Shown here: one piece after another, positions 33,445 through 44,410 of the stretch | Numbering within the stretch: position 1 is the stretch's first letter | Layout of the letters: the number at the start of each line of letters is the position of its first letter | NCBI GenBank assembly: GCA_035547755.1 | Contig: DASZUG010000057.1 | Coordinates: 1 to 64,000 of the forward strand | Length of the DNA: 64,000 bases | Origin: Mesorhizobium_L sp035547755 | Lineage (GTDB): Bacteria; Pseudomonadota; Alphaproteobacteria; Rhizobiales; Rhizobiaceae | Direction: 5' to 3' | Program-made: the position numbers and the translations under genes | Notes under the pieces: model-generated | Database searches by the model: none | What the model was told of the DNA's origin: nothing | The model's input: the letters and a program-made list of their open reading frames with translations, nothing else

Positions 33445-34761
33445 ATGGCTACTGAAATCCGCGTTCCCACGCTGGGCGAATCCGTCACGGAAGCGACGGT
33501 CGGGAAATGGTTCAAGAAGGCCGGCGATGCGATTGCCGCAGACGAGCCGGTGGTCGAACTCGAAACCGACAAGGTGACAATCGAAGTCCCGGCCCCCGCC
33601 GCCGGTTCGCTTTCCGAGATTACGGTCAAGGAAGGCGAGACGGTGGAAGTCGGCGCTCTTCTGGGCATGATCGGCGAAGCTGGGGCGAAGACCACGCCCG
33701 CCGCCCAGAAGGCCGGCAATGGCAAAAGCTCGAGCGAGGCGACCGGCGCGTCGGTTTCCAAATCCGCGAGCCCGGCCCGCAAGGAGGGTGTGGAGTCGAC
33801 CCGGCAGGTGGCGCATGGGGCGGCTGAAGGCAGCAGCGACGCCGGCCCGGTCGAGCCGCGCGAGATGCCGCCGGCTCCGTCCGCCGCCAAGCTGCTCGCT
33901 GAGAAGAACCTCTCCGTCGATCAGGTCGAGGGAACGGGGAAACGCGGCCAGGTGCTGAAGGGCGACGTGCTCGAGGCCCTGGCAAAGGGCGCGGCCTCGC
34001 AGCCGGCCGAAACACCACGCGAACCTGTCGCCGCGCGCGCCCCGTCCTCGGGCGACGACCAGGCACGGGAAGAGCGCGTCAGGATGACCAAGCTCCGCCA
34101 GACGATCGCGCGGCGCCTGAAGGAAGCCCAGAGCGTCGCGGCGATGCTCACCACCTTCAACGAGGTGGATATGAACGCGGTGATGGCGCTCCGATCGAAA
34201 TACAAGGATGTCTTCGAGAAGAAGCATGGCGTGAAGCTCGGCTTCATGGGCTTCTTCACCAAGGCCGTGACCCACGCGCTGAAGGAAATCCCGAACGTCA
34301 ATGCCGAGATCGACGGGACCGACATCATCTACAAGAATTATTGCCATATCGGCGTCGCCGTCGGCACCGACAAAGGTCTCGTGGTGCCGGTGGTGCGCGA
34401 TGCGGACCAGATGTCGATCGCCGAGATCGAGAAGGAGATCGGCAGGCTCGGCGCCGCGGCGCGCGACGGCAAGCTCTCCGTCGCGGACATGCAGGGCGGC
34501 ACCTTCACCATCTCCAATGGCGGCGTCTACGGTTCGCTGATGTCGACGCCGATCCTCAACGCGCCGCAGTCCGGCATTCTCGGCATGCACAAGATCCAGG
34601 AGCGGCCGGTCGTGGTCGGCGGGCAGATCGTCATCCGGCCGATGATGTATCTGGCCCTTTCCTATGATCACCGTATCGTCGACGGCAAGGAGGCAGTGAC
34701 GTTCCTCGTCCGCGTCAAGGAGAGCCTGGAGGATCCGGAACGGCTGGTGCTCGATCTCTGA
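33445..34761 (+). CDS. sucB: Dihydrolipoyllysine-residue succinyltransferase (E2)
   Basis: E2 core of the 2-oxoglutarate dehydrogenase complex. 438 residues. One lipoyl domain with the modified Lys43 in ELETDKVTIEVPAP, an Ala/Pro linker, the peripheral subunit-binding domain at about residues 146-182 (PSAAKLLAEKNLSVDQVEGT), and the catalytic domain with His409 and Asp413 in SYDHRIVDGKEAV. It lies between sucA and an SDR gene. Confidence 0.97.
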   Translation: MATEIRVPTLGESVTEATVGKWFKKAGDAIAADEPVVELETDKVTIEVPAPAAGSLSEITVKEGETVEVGALLGMIGEAGAKTTPAAQKAGNGKSSSEATGASVSKSASPARKEGVESTRQVAHGAAEGSSDAGPVEPREMPPAPSAAKLLAEKNLSVDQVEGTGKRGQVLKGDVLEALAKGAASQPAETPREPVAARAPSSGDDQAREERVRMTKLRQTIARRLKEAQSVAAMLTTFNEVDMNAVMALRSKYKDVFEKKHGVKLGFMGFFTKAVTHALKEIPNVNAEIDGTDIIYKNYCHIGVAVGTDKGLVVPVVRDADQMSIAEIEKEIGRLGAAARDGKLSVADMQGGTFTISNGGVYGSLMSTPILNAPQSGILGMHKIQERPVVVGGQIVIRPMMYLALSYDHRIVDGKEAVTFLVRVKESLEDPERLVLDL

Positions 34762-34839
34762 TTTCAAAGGGGGGATAACGCACTTCGCATGAAAATGCCT
34801 GCCTTTCGGCGGGCACAAGGCGCGGGGGACTGCTCGACA

Positions 34840-35583
34840 ATGAAAACGGTTCTGGTGACGGGCGGCTCGCGCGGAATTGGCGCGGCGACATGTATTCTCG
34901 CGGCGAAGGCCGGATATAAAGTCGCGGTGAATTACGCGTCGAATGAAGCGGCGGCCCGAAAAGTCGTTGCCGAGATCGAAGCCGGCGGTGGCGAAGCCTT
35001 TGCCGTCAAGGGCGATGTCGGCAGCGAGGCGGACGTGCTCGCGATGTTCCAGGCGGTCGACAAGCGCTTCGGGCACCTCGATGCGCTCGTCAATAATGCC
35101 GGGATTGTCGATGCCAAGGCACGCGTTGACGAAATGAGCGTTGCTCGTCTTGAGCGGATGATGCAGGTCAACATCATCGGCTCCTTTCTTTGCGCGCGCG
35201 AGGCGGTGAAGCGCATGTCCATGAAGCATGGCGGCAAGGGCGGCGTGATCGTCAACGTCTCGTCGGTTGCGGCGACACTCGGCAGCGCCGGCGACTATGT
35301 CGATTACGCTGCGTCGAAGGGCGCGATCGACACGATGACGATCGGCCTTGCCCGCGAGGTGGCGGCCGAGGGCATTCGCGTCAACGCCGTCAGGCCCGGC
35401 ATGGTCGAGACGGAAATCCATGCATCGGGCGGGCAGCCGGATCGCGTGGCGCGTCTGGCGGGTGCGATCCCCATGCACCGGGCCGGTAAGCCGGAAGAGA
35501 TCGCCGGGGCGATCCTCTGGTTCCTGTCCGATGGGGCCTCTTACGCGACGGGTGCGCTCCTCACCGTCAGCGGTGGCCGCTGA
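34840..35583 (+). CDS. Short-chain dehydrogenase/reductase in the suc operon
   Basis: 247-residue classical SDR. Cofactor motif TGGSRGIGAATC (about residues 7-18), NNAGI, catalytic Ser in VNVSSVAATLG and Y-x3-K in DYAASKGAI, with the terminal SYATGALLTVSGGR typical of 3-oxoacyl-ACP-reductase-like enzymes. Homology starts at the ATG at 34840; an upstream ATG at 34789 would add 17 unrelated residues. Its place between sucB and lpdA suggests cotranscription, but no role in the complex is known. Confidence 0.88.
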   Translation: MKTVLVTGGSRGIGAATCILAAKAGYKVAVNYASNEAAARKVVAEIEAGGGEAFAVKGDVGSEADVLAMFQAVDKRFGHLDALVNNAGIVDAKARVDEMSVARLERMMQVNIIGSFLCAREAVKRMSMKHGGKGGVIVNVSSVAATLGSAGDYVDYAASKGAIDTMTIGLAREVAAEGIRVNAVRPGMVETEIHASGGQPDRVARLAGAIPMHRAGKPEEIAGAILWFLSDGASYATGALLTVSGGR

Positions 35584-35604
35584 AACCGAAAGAAGGTATT
35601 CGAA

Positions 35605-37011
35605 ATGGCTTATGACGTCGTTGTGATCGGAACCGGGCCGGCCGGCTATGTCTGCGCCATCAAGGCGGCGCAGCTTGGTCTGAAGACGGCCGTGGTCGAG
35701 AAGATGGCGACCTTCGGCGGGACCTGCCTCAATATCGGCTGCATTCCCTCGAAAGCGCTTCTCTACGCCAGCGAGATGTTCGCCGAAGCCGAGCATGCCT
35801 TTCCCGCGCTCGGCGTCAATGTCGGCAAGCCCAAGCTCGATCTGAAAGCGATGCTGACGCACAAGGACAAGACTGTCGAGGCAAATGTCAAAGGCGTCGA
35901 ATTCCTGTTCAAGAAGAACAAAATCGATGCCTTCCGCGGGACGGCGAAAATCGTTTCCGCCGGCAAGGTTTCCGTGACGGGCGAAGACGGCAAGGGCACG
36001 GAAATCGAGGCGAAGAATATCGTCATCGCGACCGGATCGGATGTCGCCGGCATCCCCGGCGTCAAGGTCGATTTCGACGAGAAGGTGATCATCTCCTCCA
36101 CCGGCGCGCTCAGCCTCGCCAAGGTGCCGGCCACCATGGTCGTGGTTGGCGGGGGCGTGATCGGGCTCGAACTCGGCTCGGTATGGGCGCGCTTGGGCAC
36201 AAAGGTGACTGTGGTCGAATATCTCGACACGATCCTCGGCGGCATGGATGGCGAGGTGGCCAAGCAGATGCAGCGCCTGCTCGCCAAGCAGGGGCTCGAT
36301 TTCAAACTCGGCGCCAAGGTGACGGGTGTCGAAAAGACGAAAAAAGGCGCGAGCGTCACTTTCGAGCCGGTTGCTGGCGGCGAAAGCCAGACGATCGACG
36401 CCGATGTCGTGCTGGTCGCGACAGGGCGCCGTGCCTATACCGACAGCCTCGGCTTGGCGGACGCGGGCGTCGCGGTTGACGATCGTGGCCGCGTCAATGT
36501 CGATGAGCATTTCCAGACGAACGTGCCCGGCATCTATGCAATCGGCGACGTGATCCGCGGCCCGATGCTGGCGCATAAGGGCGAGGACGAGGGCGTCGCA
36601 TTGGCCGAAATCCTCGCGGGGCAGGTGGGACACGTGAATTACGACGTCATCCCGAGCGTCGTCTATACGAGCCCCGAGGTCGCGTCGGTCGGCAAGACGG
36701 AAGAGGAACTGAAGAAGGCGGGGATCGACTACAAGGCCGGCAAGTTCCCCTTCACCGCCAATGGCCGCGCGCGCGCCATGCTGCATACGGACGGCTTCGT
36801 GAAGATCCTCGCCGACAAGGCGACCGACCGCGTGCTTGGCGTCCATATCCTTGGCTTCGGCGCCGGCGAGATGATCCACGAGGCGGCCGTGCTGATGGAG
36901 TTCGGCGGTTCGTCAGAGGATCTGGCGCGCACCTGCCATGCGCATCCGACCATGTCGGAGGCCGTGAAGGAAGCCGCCCTCGCCACCTTCTTCAAGCCGA
37001 TTCATATGTGA
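35605..37011 (+). CDS. lpdA: Dihydrolipoyl dehydrogenase (E3)
   Basis: FAD enzyme that reoxidises dihydrolipoyl groups. 468 residues. FAD motif VVVIGTGPAGYVCAIKAAQL, redox-active disulfide Cys41/Cys46 in GGTCLNIGCIPSK, NAD motif VVVGGGVIGLELGSVWARLG, and the His447-Glu452 pair in HAHPTMSEAVKEA near the C-terminus. Last gene of the operon. Confidence 0.97.
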   Translation: MAYDVVVIGTGPAGYVCAIKAAQLGLKTAVVEKMATFGGTCLNIGCIPSKALLYASEMFAEAEHAFPALGVNVGKPKLDLKAMLTHKDKTVEANVKGVEFLFKKNKIDAFRGTAKIVSAGKVSVTGEDGKGTEIEAKNIVIATGSDVAGIPGVKVDFDEKVIISSTGALSLAKVPATMVVVGGGVIGLELGSVWARLGTKVTVVEYLDTILGGMDGEVAKQMQRLLAKQGLDFKLGAKVTGVEKTKKGASVTFEPVAGGESQTIDADVVLVATGRRAYTDSLGLADAGVAVDDRGRVNVDEHFQTNVPGIYAIGDVIRGPMLAHKGEDEGVALAEILAGQVGHVNYDVIPSVVYTSPEVASVGKTEEELKKAGIDYKAGKFPFTANGRARAMLHTDGFVKILADKATDRVLGVHILGFGAGEMIHEAAVLMEFGGSSEDLARTCHAHPTMSEAVKEAALATFFKPIHM

Positions 37012-37035
37012 GAGGGTCTCCCGGCGTTGTGGCGG

Positions 37036-37113
37036 TGCGTCCTTCGAGGCTCGCCCAGCGGACGAGCACCTCAGGATGAGGGAGTCTGGCGCTAGCGGTC
37101 CTCGAAGGACGCA
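37036..37113. repeat. Inverted-repeat element with perfect 14-bp arms after lpdA
   Basis: TGCGTCCTTCGAGG (37036-37049) and CCTCGAAGGACGCA (37100-37113) are perfect inverted repeats; the middle contains GAGCACCTCAGGATGAGGGA. The combination CCTCATCCTGAGGTGCTCG...CGAAGGACGCA is a common dispersed repeat in Hyphomicrobiales chromosomes. It lies between the convergent lpdA and sugar-transporter operons. Confidence 0.8.
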
Positions 37114-37130
37114 CTTCGTTCTTGACAGCA

Positions 37131-37160
37131 GTGAAAAAAGTTGGGGCGCCGAAGCGCCCC
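37131..37160 (-). terminator. Rho-independent terminator of the sugar ABC operon
   Basis: On the minus strand GGGGCGC-TTCG-GCGCCCC (7-bp perfect stem, UUCG-type loop) is followed by AACTTTTTTCAC. It lies 25 bases beyond the stop of the binding-protein gene, the last gene of the minus-strand operon. Confidence 0.88.
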
Positions 37161-37185
37161 TCAGAAAGTCGCTCAAAACGACCGA

Positions 37186-38148
37186 TCAGAACGGCGAATC
37201 CGGGAAGTAGAATTCCTTCGCGTTCTCCTTGGTGATCAGCGTGGCGTCCATGATGTAGGTGCCGCGCACGGGGATCTGGTCATAGAAATTGGCGGCGGTC
37301 AGAACCATCGCGGTGCCGACCATTGCCGGCGGATAAAGCACGTCGACCGGCACCAGCTTGTCGCCGTCCATGACCTTCTTGACCATCTGCTTTGAGCCGG
37401 CGCCGGCGATGATGTACTTGATGTCGGTGCGCTTGGCCTGCTGGATCGCCTGAAGCACGCCGACCGCCATATCGTCGTCCTGGCACCAGACGACATCGAT
37501 CTGCGGATATTTCGTCAGATAATCCTGCATGACCTTGAAGGCGTCGTCGCGGTTCCAGTTGCCGAACTGCTTCTCCAGCACCTTGACGTTCGAGCCCTTG
37601 ATCGCATTGTCGAAACCATCCTGGCGCTGCTGGTCGATCGGGATCGGCAATCCGCGGATCACGACGACCTTCGCGTCGGGCGTATGTTTCTTGATATATT
37701 CGCCGGCGACGGCGCCAAGCGCGGGATTGTTGCCCGCCACATAGAGATCGCGCACCGAATTGTCGTTGTTCGAGGGCGCGCGGTCCACCAGCGTCACGAA
37801 GATGTTCTTGCTCTTCACCTGCTTGATCGCGTTGACCAGCGGATCGGGATTGGACGGCAGGATGACCAGCGCGTTGATGCCCTGCGTCGTCAAATCTTCA
37901 AGCGCGTTCGCCTGGCTGGATGCGTCCGGCGATGTCTTGACGATGATGTTCAGGCCCGGGTGCTCGGCCATCAGAAGCTTCGCCACGCGGTTGGCATGGT
38001 AAACCACGCCGGCGGTCCAGCCATGGTCGGCGGCCGGAATGGAGACGCCGATCGTCACTTTCTTGTCGGCGGCGCTAGCCGTGCCCATCAGGGCGGTCCC
38101 CGTTAAGGCGACAAGCGCGACCGCCATACCCATCATTAATCTGCGCAT
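37186..38148 (-). CDS. Sugar ABC transporter substrate-binding protein (RbsB-like)
   Basis: 320-residue periplasmic binding protein of the Peripla_BP_4 family. Signal peptide with AxA cleavage (LMGTASAADKK), then KVTIGVSIPAADHGWTAGVV, SSQANALEDLTTQGINALVI (first lobe), NPALGAVAGEYIKKHTPDAK and WCQDDDMAVGVLQAIQQAKR (second lobe). GGGAGAAG precedes the ATG. RbsB-type proteins bind pentoses, hexoses or polyols; the ligand here is not determined. Last gene of a five-gene operon. Confidence 0.92.
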   Translation of the reverse strand: MRRLMMGMAVALVALTGTALMGTASAADKKVTIGVSIPAADHGWTAGVVYHANRVAKLLMAEHPGLNIIVKTSPDASSQANALEDLTTQGINALVILPSNPDPLVNAIKQVKSKNIFVTLVDRAPSNNDNSVRDLYVAGNNPALGAVAGEYIKKHTPDAKVVVIRGLPIPIDQQRQDGFDNAIKGSNVKVLEKQFGNWNRDDAFKVMQDYLTKYPQIDVVWCQDDDMAVGVLQAIQQAKRTDIKYIIAGAGSKQMVKKVMDGDKLVPVDVLYPPAMVGTAMVLTAANFYDQIPVRGTYIMDATLITKENAKEFYFPDSPF

Positions 38149-38230
38149 TTTCTTCTCCCTTATGTTCCCGAGGTTTCGTCCGGTTCTCGGCCGGGCCCCC
38201 AGATTACCCGGACGAGGAATCTTTTGGTGC

Positions 38231-39235
38231 TCATTGCCGGCGCATAAGAAAGCGCTGGACGAGCATCGCGATGATGATGATCGCGCCCTGGATCGCGCCG
38301 ATCAGATATTCGCTGACGAAGTTCGAAAGCAGCATGATGTTGCCGACGATTTCGAGGATGAAGGCGCCGCAGATCGTGCCCCAGATGCGGCCGACGCCGC
38401 CGCGCAACGCGGTGCCGCCGACGACGACCGCCGTGATCGCCTGCAACTCCCAAAGAGTGCCGGTCGTGGCGGATGTCGAGCCCAGGCGCGGCACGTAGAG
38501 CAGCACGGCGACAGCGACGCAGAGACCCTGGATGATGTAGGTGATGGTCCGCACGCGGTTCACGGGAATGCCGGAATAGCGCGCCACGTCCTCATTCGAT
38601 CCCACAGCGATGACATGCCGCCCATAGCGCGTGCGATAGAGTACGAAAGCGCCGATGACAGCGGTGACGAAGATCACGATGATCGGGACCGGCACGCCCA
38701 GAACGGCGCCGAAATAGGCGGGATGATAGAGGTTCTGGAGGTCCGAGGATTGCAGCGTTATGGCGCCCCCCTGGGAGAGCCATGTGGTCAGGCCGCGGAA
38801 AATGCCCATCGTGCCGAGCGTCGCGATGAAAGGTTCTATGCGACCCGCCGTCGTCACGAGCCCGTTCGCCCATCCGCAGGCAGCGCCGAGCAGGATCGCG
38901 AGCACCATCGCCGCAGCCAGCATCAGGGGCGGGCTGGCGATGACGCCGCTGTTCATGAACATGATCATCAGGCTGGCGACAAAGGCCACCATCGAGCCGA
39001 CGGAGAGATCGAGGCCGCCGGCGGAGATGACGAAGGTCGCGCCGACCGCGATGATGGCGATAAAGGCGCTGCGGGTGAGCACATTCAGCAGGTTGGCGAC
39101 CGAGAGGAAGTTCGGGCTCGACAGCATGCCGAGGATCAGCAGAAGGAGAAGCGCGACAAAGGGCGCCACCGCCCTCAGATCGATGTCCTTCCAGGAGCGA
39201 CGGGTCTTTGCGCCGCTGGCCGCGAGATCGGTCAT
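38231..39235 (-). CDS. Sugar ABC transporter permease (RbsC/BPD_transp_2 family)
   Basis: 334-residue inner-membrane permease with about eight to ten hydrophobic helices. Family landmarks: FVISAGGLDLSVGSMVAFVA, CGWANGLVTTAGRIEPFIAT, LGTMGIFRGLTTWLSQGG and AVVVGGTALRGGVGRIWGT. The start at 39235 follows the ATPase stop by 2 bases. It probably works as a dimer with the double ATPase encoded upstream. Confidence 0.93.
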   Translation of the reverse strand: MTDLAASGAKTRRSWKDIDLRAVAPFVALLLLLILGMLSSPNFLSVANLLNVLTRSAFIAIIAVGATFVISAGGLDLSVGSMVAFVASLMIMFMNSGVIASPPLMLAAAMVLAILLGAACGWANGLVTTAGRIEPFIATLGTMGIFRGLTTWLSQGGAITLQSSDLQNLYHPAYFGAVLGVPVPIIVIFVTAVIGAFVLYRTRYGRHVIAVGSNEDVARYSGIPVNRVRTITYIIQGLCVAVAVLLYVPRLGSTSATTGTLWELQAITAVVVGGTALRGGVGRIWGTICGAFILEIVGNIMLLSNFVSEYLIGAIQGAIIIIAMLVQRFLMRRQ

Positions 39236-39237
39236 TT

Positions 39238-40781
<1,544 letters not shown>

Positions 40782-40785
<4 letters not shown>

Positions 40786-41957
40786 GCAAGCTTCGTCCAG
40801 ACATTCCCCGCCCTGGAGGAGGCGACGGCGGCTTCGATGAAGCGCATGCCCTGAAGGCCATCCTCTACGGTCGGATAGATCACATCGGGATCGGCCGGAC
40901 GGCCGGCCTCAGCGGCGCGGATCGCCCGGGCGGCCTCGGCATAGATGGTAGCGAAGCCTTCGAGATAGCCTTCCGGATGGCCGCTCGGAATACGGCTGAC
41001 GCGGGCGGCTTGCGGCCACGCGCCGCTGCCGGCGCGCGTCAGGAGCTGCTTCGGCTCGCCGAAGCGCGTGAACCAGAGATAGTTCGGATCGGCCTGCGTC
41101 CATTCGAGGCCGCCTTTGGTTCCATAGACGCGCAGCTTCAACCCGTTTTCATTGCCGACGGCGACCTGGCTTGCCCAGAGCATGCCGCGAGCACCGCCCT
41201 TGTAGCGAAGCAGGATCTGCGTGTCGTCGTCGAGCTGCCGGCCCGGCACGAAGGTGGTGAGCTGCGCCAGAAGCTCTTCGGTTTCCAGACCGGTGACGAA
41301 GGCGGCGAGATTGTAGGCATGGGTGCCGATATCGCCGATCGCGCCGCCCGCGCCGGAGCGCTTCGGGTCGGTACGCCATTCGGCCTGCTTCGAGCCGGAA
41401 AGCTCCGCCCGTTCGGTCAGCCAGTCCTGCGGATATTCCGCCTGGACGAGGCGGATGTCGCCGAGCTCGCCCGCCGCGACCATGGCGCGCGCCTGGCGGA
41501 TCATCGGATAGCCGGTATAGTTGTGGGTGAGGACGAAGACCTTGCCGGTTCGCTTGACGAGATCGACAAGTTCCCGTGCTTCAGCAACCGTCGTCGTCAT
41601 CGGCTTGTCGCAGATGACGTGGATGCCGGCTTCGAGGAATGCCTTGGCGGCAGGCGCGTGGACATTGTTCGGCGTGACGATGGACACGGCCTCGATGCCG
41701 TCGGCGCGCGACGCTTCGGCCTTCGCCATTTCCTCGAAGGAGCCATAGGCACGGTCGGGCGCGATGCCCAATTCCCCGGCGGAAGCCCTGGCGCGGACCG
41801 GATCCGAGGACAGCGCCCCCGCCACCAGTTCGAATTGATCGTCGAGCCGCGCGGCGATGCGATGGACCGCGCCGATGAACGCGCCCTGTCCGCCGCCCAC
41901 CATGCCGAGGCGTATGTGCCTGCCATCGCTTTCGCGCTTGCTGCCCTCGATCGTCAC
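40782..41957 (-). CDS. Gfo/Idh/MocA family oxidoreductase
   Basis: 391-residue NAD(P)-dependent sugar or polyol dehydrogenase. Rossmann start IRLGMVGGGQGAFIGAVHRI, NVHAPAAKAFLEAGIHVICDKP (split at KAF/LEA) with the family Lys-Pro dyad (CDKPM), and IGDIGTHAYNLAAFVTGLE containing the catalytic Asp/His region. The start is GTG with GGAGGAG 5 bases upstream. Together with the neighbouring TIM-barrel enzyme it probably oxidises and isomerises the imported sugar. Confidence 0.9.
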
Positions 41958-41975
41958 CGTCTCCTCCCCCGCTTT

Positions 41976-43031
41976 TCAGGCCAGGCCGAGCATCTTGCGA
42001 TTCGCAAGATCGTCCGTTCCGGCGTTGGCGAAATCGTCGAAGGCCTGTTCCGTCACGCGGATGATGTGGTTCCTGATGAATTCGGCGCCCTCGCGCGCGC
42101 CGTCCTCGGGATGTTTCAGCGCGCATTCCCATTCGAGAACCGCCCAGCTGTCGAAATCGTAAGCCGTCAGCTTGGAGAAGATGCCGCCGAAATCGACCTG
42201 TCCGTCGCCCAGCGAGCGGAAGCGGCCGGCGCGATCCACCCAGCTCTGGTATCCGCCATAGACGCCCTGCCGTCCCGTCGGATTGAATTCGGCGTCCTTC
42301 ACATGGAAAGCCTTTATGCGCTCATGATAAATGTCGATGTAATCGAGATAATCGAGTTGCTGCAGGACGAAGTGGGAGGGGTCATAAAGCAAATTGGCGC
42401 GCGTATGGTTCTTCACCCTTTCGAGAAACATCTCGTAGGTGACGCCGTCATGCAGATCCTCGCCGGGATGAATCTCGTAGCAGATATCCACGCCGTTCTC
42501 GTCGGCATAGTCGAGAAGCGGCATCCAGCGCTTCGCCAGTTCGTCGAAGGCCGTCTCGATCAGGCCGGCCGGGCGCTGCGGCCAGGGATAGACATAGGGC
42601 CAGGCGAGCGCGCCGGAAAAGGTGGCGTGCGCCTTGAGGCCAAGATGCTTCGACGCCCGCAACGCGCGCTTGACCTGATCGACCGCCCACTCGGTCCGCG
42701 CGGCGGGATTGCCGCGTACTTCGGGTGCGGCGAAGCCGTTGAAAGCCGTGTCGTAGGCGGGATGGACGGCGACGAGTTGGCCCTGGAGATGGGTGGAGAG
42801 TTCCGTGATGGTGAGGCCGTGGGAGGCCGCGACGCCTTTCACCTCGTCGGCGTAATCCTTCGAGTCGGACGCCTTCTTCAGGTCGAAAAGGCGGTCGTCC
42901 CAGGTCGGGATCTGTATGCCCTTGTAGCCGAGCGACGCCACCCATTCGCAGATCGCGCTGAAGGAATTGAAAGGCGCGGCATCGCCCGCGAACTGGGCAA
43001 GGAAGATGGCGGGGCCCTTGATCGTCTTCAT
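41976..43031 (-). CDS. Sugar phosphate isomerase/epimerase-like TIM-barrel protein
   Basis: 351-residue AP-endonuclease-2-type barrel (PF01261). Metal/substrate-site segments: ELSTHLQGQLVAVHPAYD, ICYEIHPGEDLHDG, LLYDPSHFVLQQLDYLDYI, AFHVKDAEFNPTGRQG and VLEWECALKHPEDG; the Glu/Asp/His/Glu ligands expected for the family are present. AGGGAGGA precedes the ATG. First gene of the operon behind the LacI-type operator. The exact reaction is not known. Confidence 0.88.
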   Translation of the reverse strand: MKTIKGPAIFLAQFAGDAAPFNSFSAICEWVASLGYKGIQIPTWDDRLFDLKKASDSKDYADEVKGVAASHGLTITELSTHLQGQLVAVHPAYDTAFNGFAAPEVRGNPAARTEWAVDQVKRALRASKHLGLKAHATFSGALAWPYVYPWPQRPAGLIETAFDELAKRWMPLLDYADENGVDICYEIHPGEDLHDGVTYEMFLERVKNHTRANLLYDPSHFVLQQLDYLDYIDIYHERIKAFHVKDAEFNPTGRQGVYGGYQSWVDRAGRFRSLGDGQVDFGGIFSKLTAYDFDSWAVLEWECALKHPEDGAREGAEFIRNHIIRVTEQAFDDFANAGTDDLANRKMLGLA

Positions 43032-43132
43032 AAATCCTCCCTTGGATGTCGTAGCACGCTCGCGCGATCTTCGACATTCAGCCTATCAACCTAGGCTTTT
43101 GCTTCGTCTGCGGTCGCCTTGGCAACCGGCTA

Positions 43133-43146
43133 TGTAATCGATTACA
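43133..43146. promoter_or_regulatory. LacI-family operator palindrome
   Basis: TGTAATCGATTACA is a perfect 14-bp palindrome with the central CG typical of LacI-family operators. It lies 102 bases upstream of the isomerase ATG (minus operon) and 123 bases upstream of the lacI-family GTG (plus). It most likely binds the divergently encoded regulator and controls both directions. The rest of 43032-43268 holds only ribosome sites. Confidence 0.82.
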
Positions 43147-43268
43147 GTCAAATTGAACAAGATCGGGGCGGCAGTCAAGGCGATTTGTGGATAGGGGCCA
43201 CAACCATTTGAACGAAAGCGGAAAATCGCGCAGAAGATTTCGCGCGTGACTAGGAAAGGCTCTTAGAG

Positions 43269-44315
43269 GTGGACGCCAAACTTCCCAGGATCAGGGATGT
43301 CGCACGCATCGCGGGCGTCTCGACGGCGACCGTCAGCAGGGCCCTTTCACAGCCGGACCTCGTTTCGGCGGAAACGCGCGCGGCCGTGCTCGCCGCCGTC
43401 GCCGAGACGGGCTACAGGATGAATCTTGCCGCCCGCAATCTGCGCCGCAAGCAGACCGGGTCGATCGTCGTGCTCGTGCCGCATCTGTCCAACCCGTTCT
43501 TCTCCCTCATCCTTTCGGGCATCGCGAAGGTGGCCTCGGAAGCCGGACTGAACGTGCTCGTAGCCGATACGCGCGAACCCGACGGCGCCGACAGGCAGAT
43601 CGCCGAATATCTCTACAACAACAGGTCGGATGGGCTGATCGTGCTCGATGGCAATCTGACGGAGGCGATGTTCTCCGGTGATGACCGGAAGGGGCGACCG
43701 CCGGTGATGTTCGCCTGCGAGTGGCTGGAAGACCACGATCAGCCGGCGGTGACGGTCGACAATCGCCTTGGTGCAAGGCTGGCGGTCGAGCATCTGATCG
43801 CGCTTGGCCATCGCCATATCGGCCATGTTGCCGGGCCGCCCGAGAATGTTCTTACGCGACAACGCGCGGCGGGCTTCCGCGACGCCCTGGCGAAGGCGCG
43901 ACTGCCGGCGAACGAGCGCTGGTTCATCGAAGGGGATTTCACCTTGCGCTCAGGCGTAGCGGCGGCGGAGCGCTGGTTCGACCTCGCGGAACGGCCGACA
44001 GCAGTCTTCTGTTCCAGCGATGCGATGGCCTGCGGGTTCATCTCCCAACTCAATGGCCACGGCGTCCGGGTTCCCGATGACGTTTCGGTCGTCGGATTCG
44101 ACGATATCGACATTGCCGCTCATCTGATCCCGCCGCTCACGACGATCCGGCAGCCACGCGCGCTTATCGGCGAGACCGCGGCCACAATGCTCATTCAGAT
44201 GATGCGGCTCCCGGACATGCGGGAAGACGCGGCGGCGATGAGGGAAATGGGCAAGGTCCTGCCGCTCGAACTGGTCGTCCGCGACAGCACCGGGAGGCCG
44301 AGGAGCGCGTCGTGA
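43269..44315 (+). CDS. LacI family transcriptional regulator
   Basis: 348 residues. The N-terminal helix-turn-helix is RIRDVARIAGVSTATVSRAL (about residues 7-26) with the hinge NLAARNLRRKQTGSI; the rest is a periplasmic-binding-protein-like sensor domain (IVVLVPHLSNPFFSLILSGI; DDVSVVGFDDIDIAAHLIPP; LTTIRQPRALIGETAATMLI). Start codon GTG with AGGAAAGG upstream. It is probably the repressor of the divergent sugar operon, using the palindrome at 43133-43146. Confidence 0.93.
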   Translation: MDAKLPRIRDVARIAGVSTATVSRALSQPDLVSAETRAAVLAAVAETGYRMNLAARNLRRKQTGSIVVLVPHLSNPFFSLILSGIAKVASEAGLNVLVADTREPDGADRQIAEYLYNNRSDGLIVLDGNLTEAMFSGDDRKGRPPVMFACEWLEDHDQPAVTVDNRLGARLAVEHLIALGHRHIGHVAGPPENVLTRQRAAGFRDALAKARLPANERWFIEGDFTLRSGVAAAERWFDLAERPTAVFCSSDAMACGFISQLNGHGVRVPDDVSVVGFDDIDIAAHLIPPLTTIRQPRALIGETAATMLIQMMRLPDMREDAAAMREMGKVLPLELVVRDSTGRPRSAS

Positions 44316-44410
44316 ACGCGTGTGGTTTACAGAACCTCCATGCGACTGCCATATGGTGTTTTCCTGCGAACGCGCTGTGCGGCGCGGCAACAGATCGATG
44401 GAGGCCGGCC

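Noticed and set aside
33418..36879. A 1,153-codon minus-strand open frame
   Set aside because: It is antisense to sucB, the SDR gene and lpdA, whose products have all family motifs; GC-rich codon bias leaves the opposite strand open by chance.
40977..43094. A 705-codon plus-strand open frame over the dehydrogenase and isomerase genes
   Set aside because: Antisense to two genes with clear family signatures and ribosome sites.
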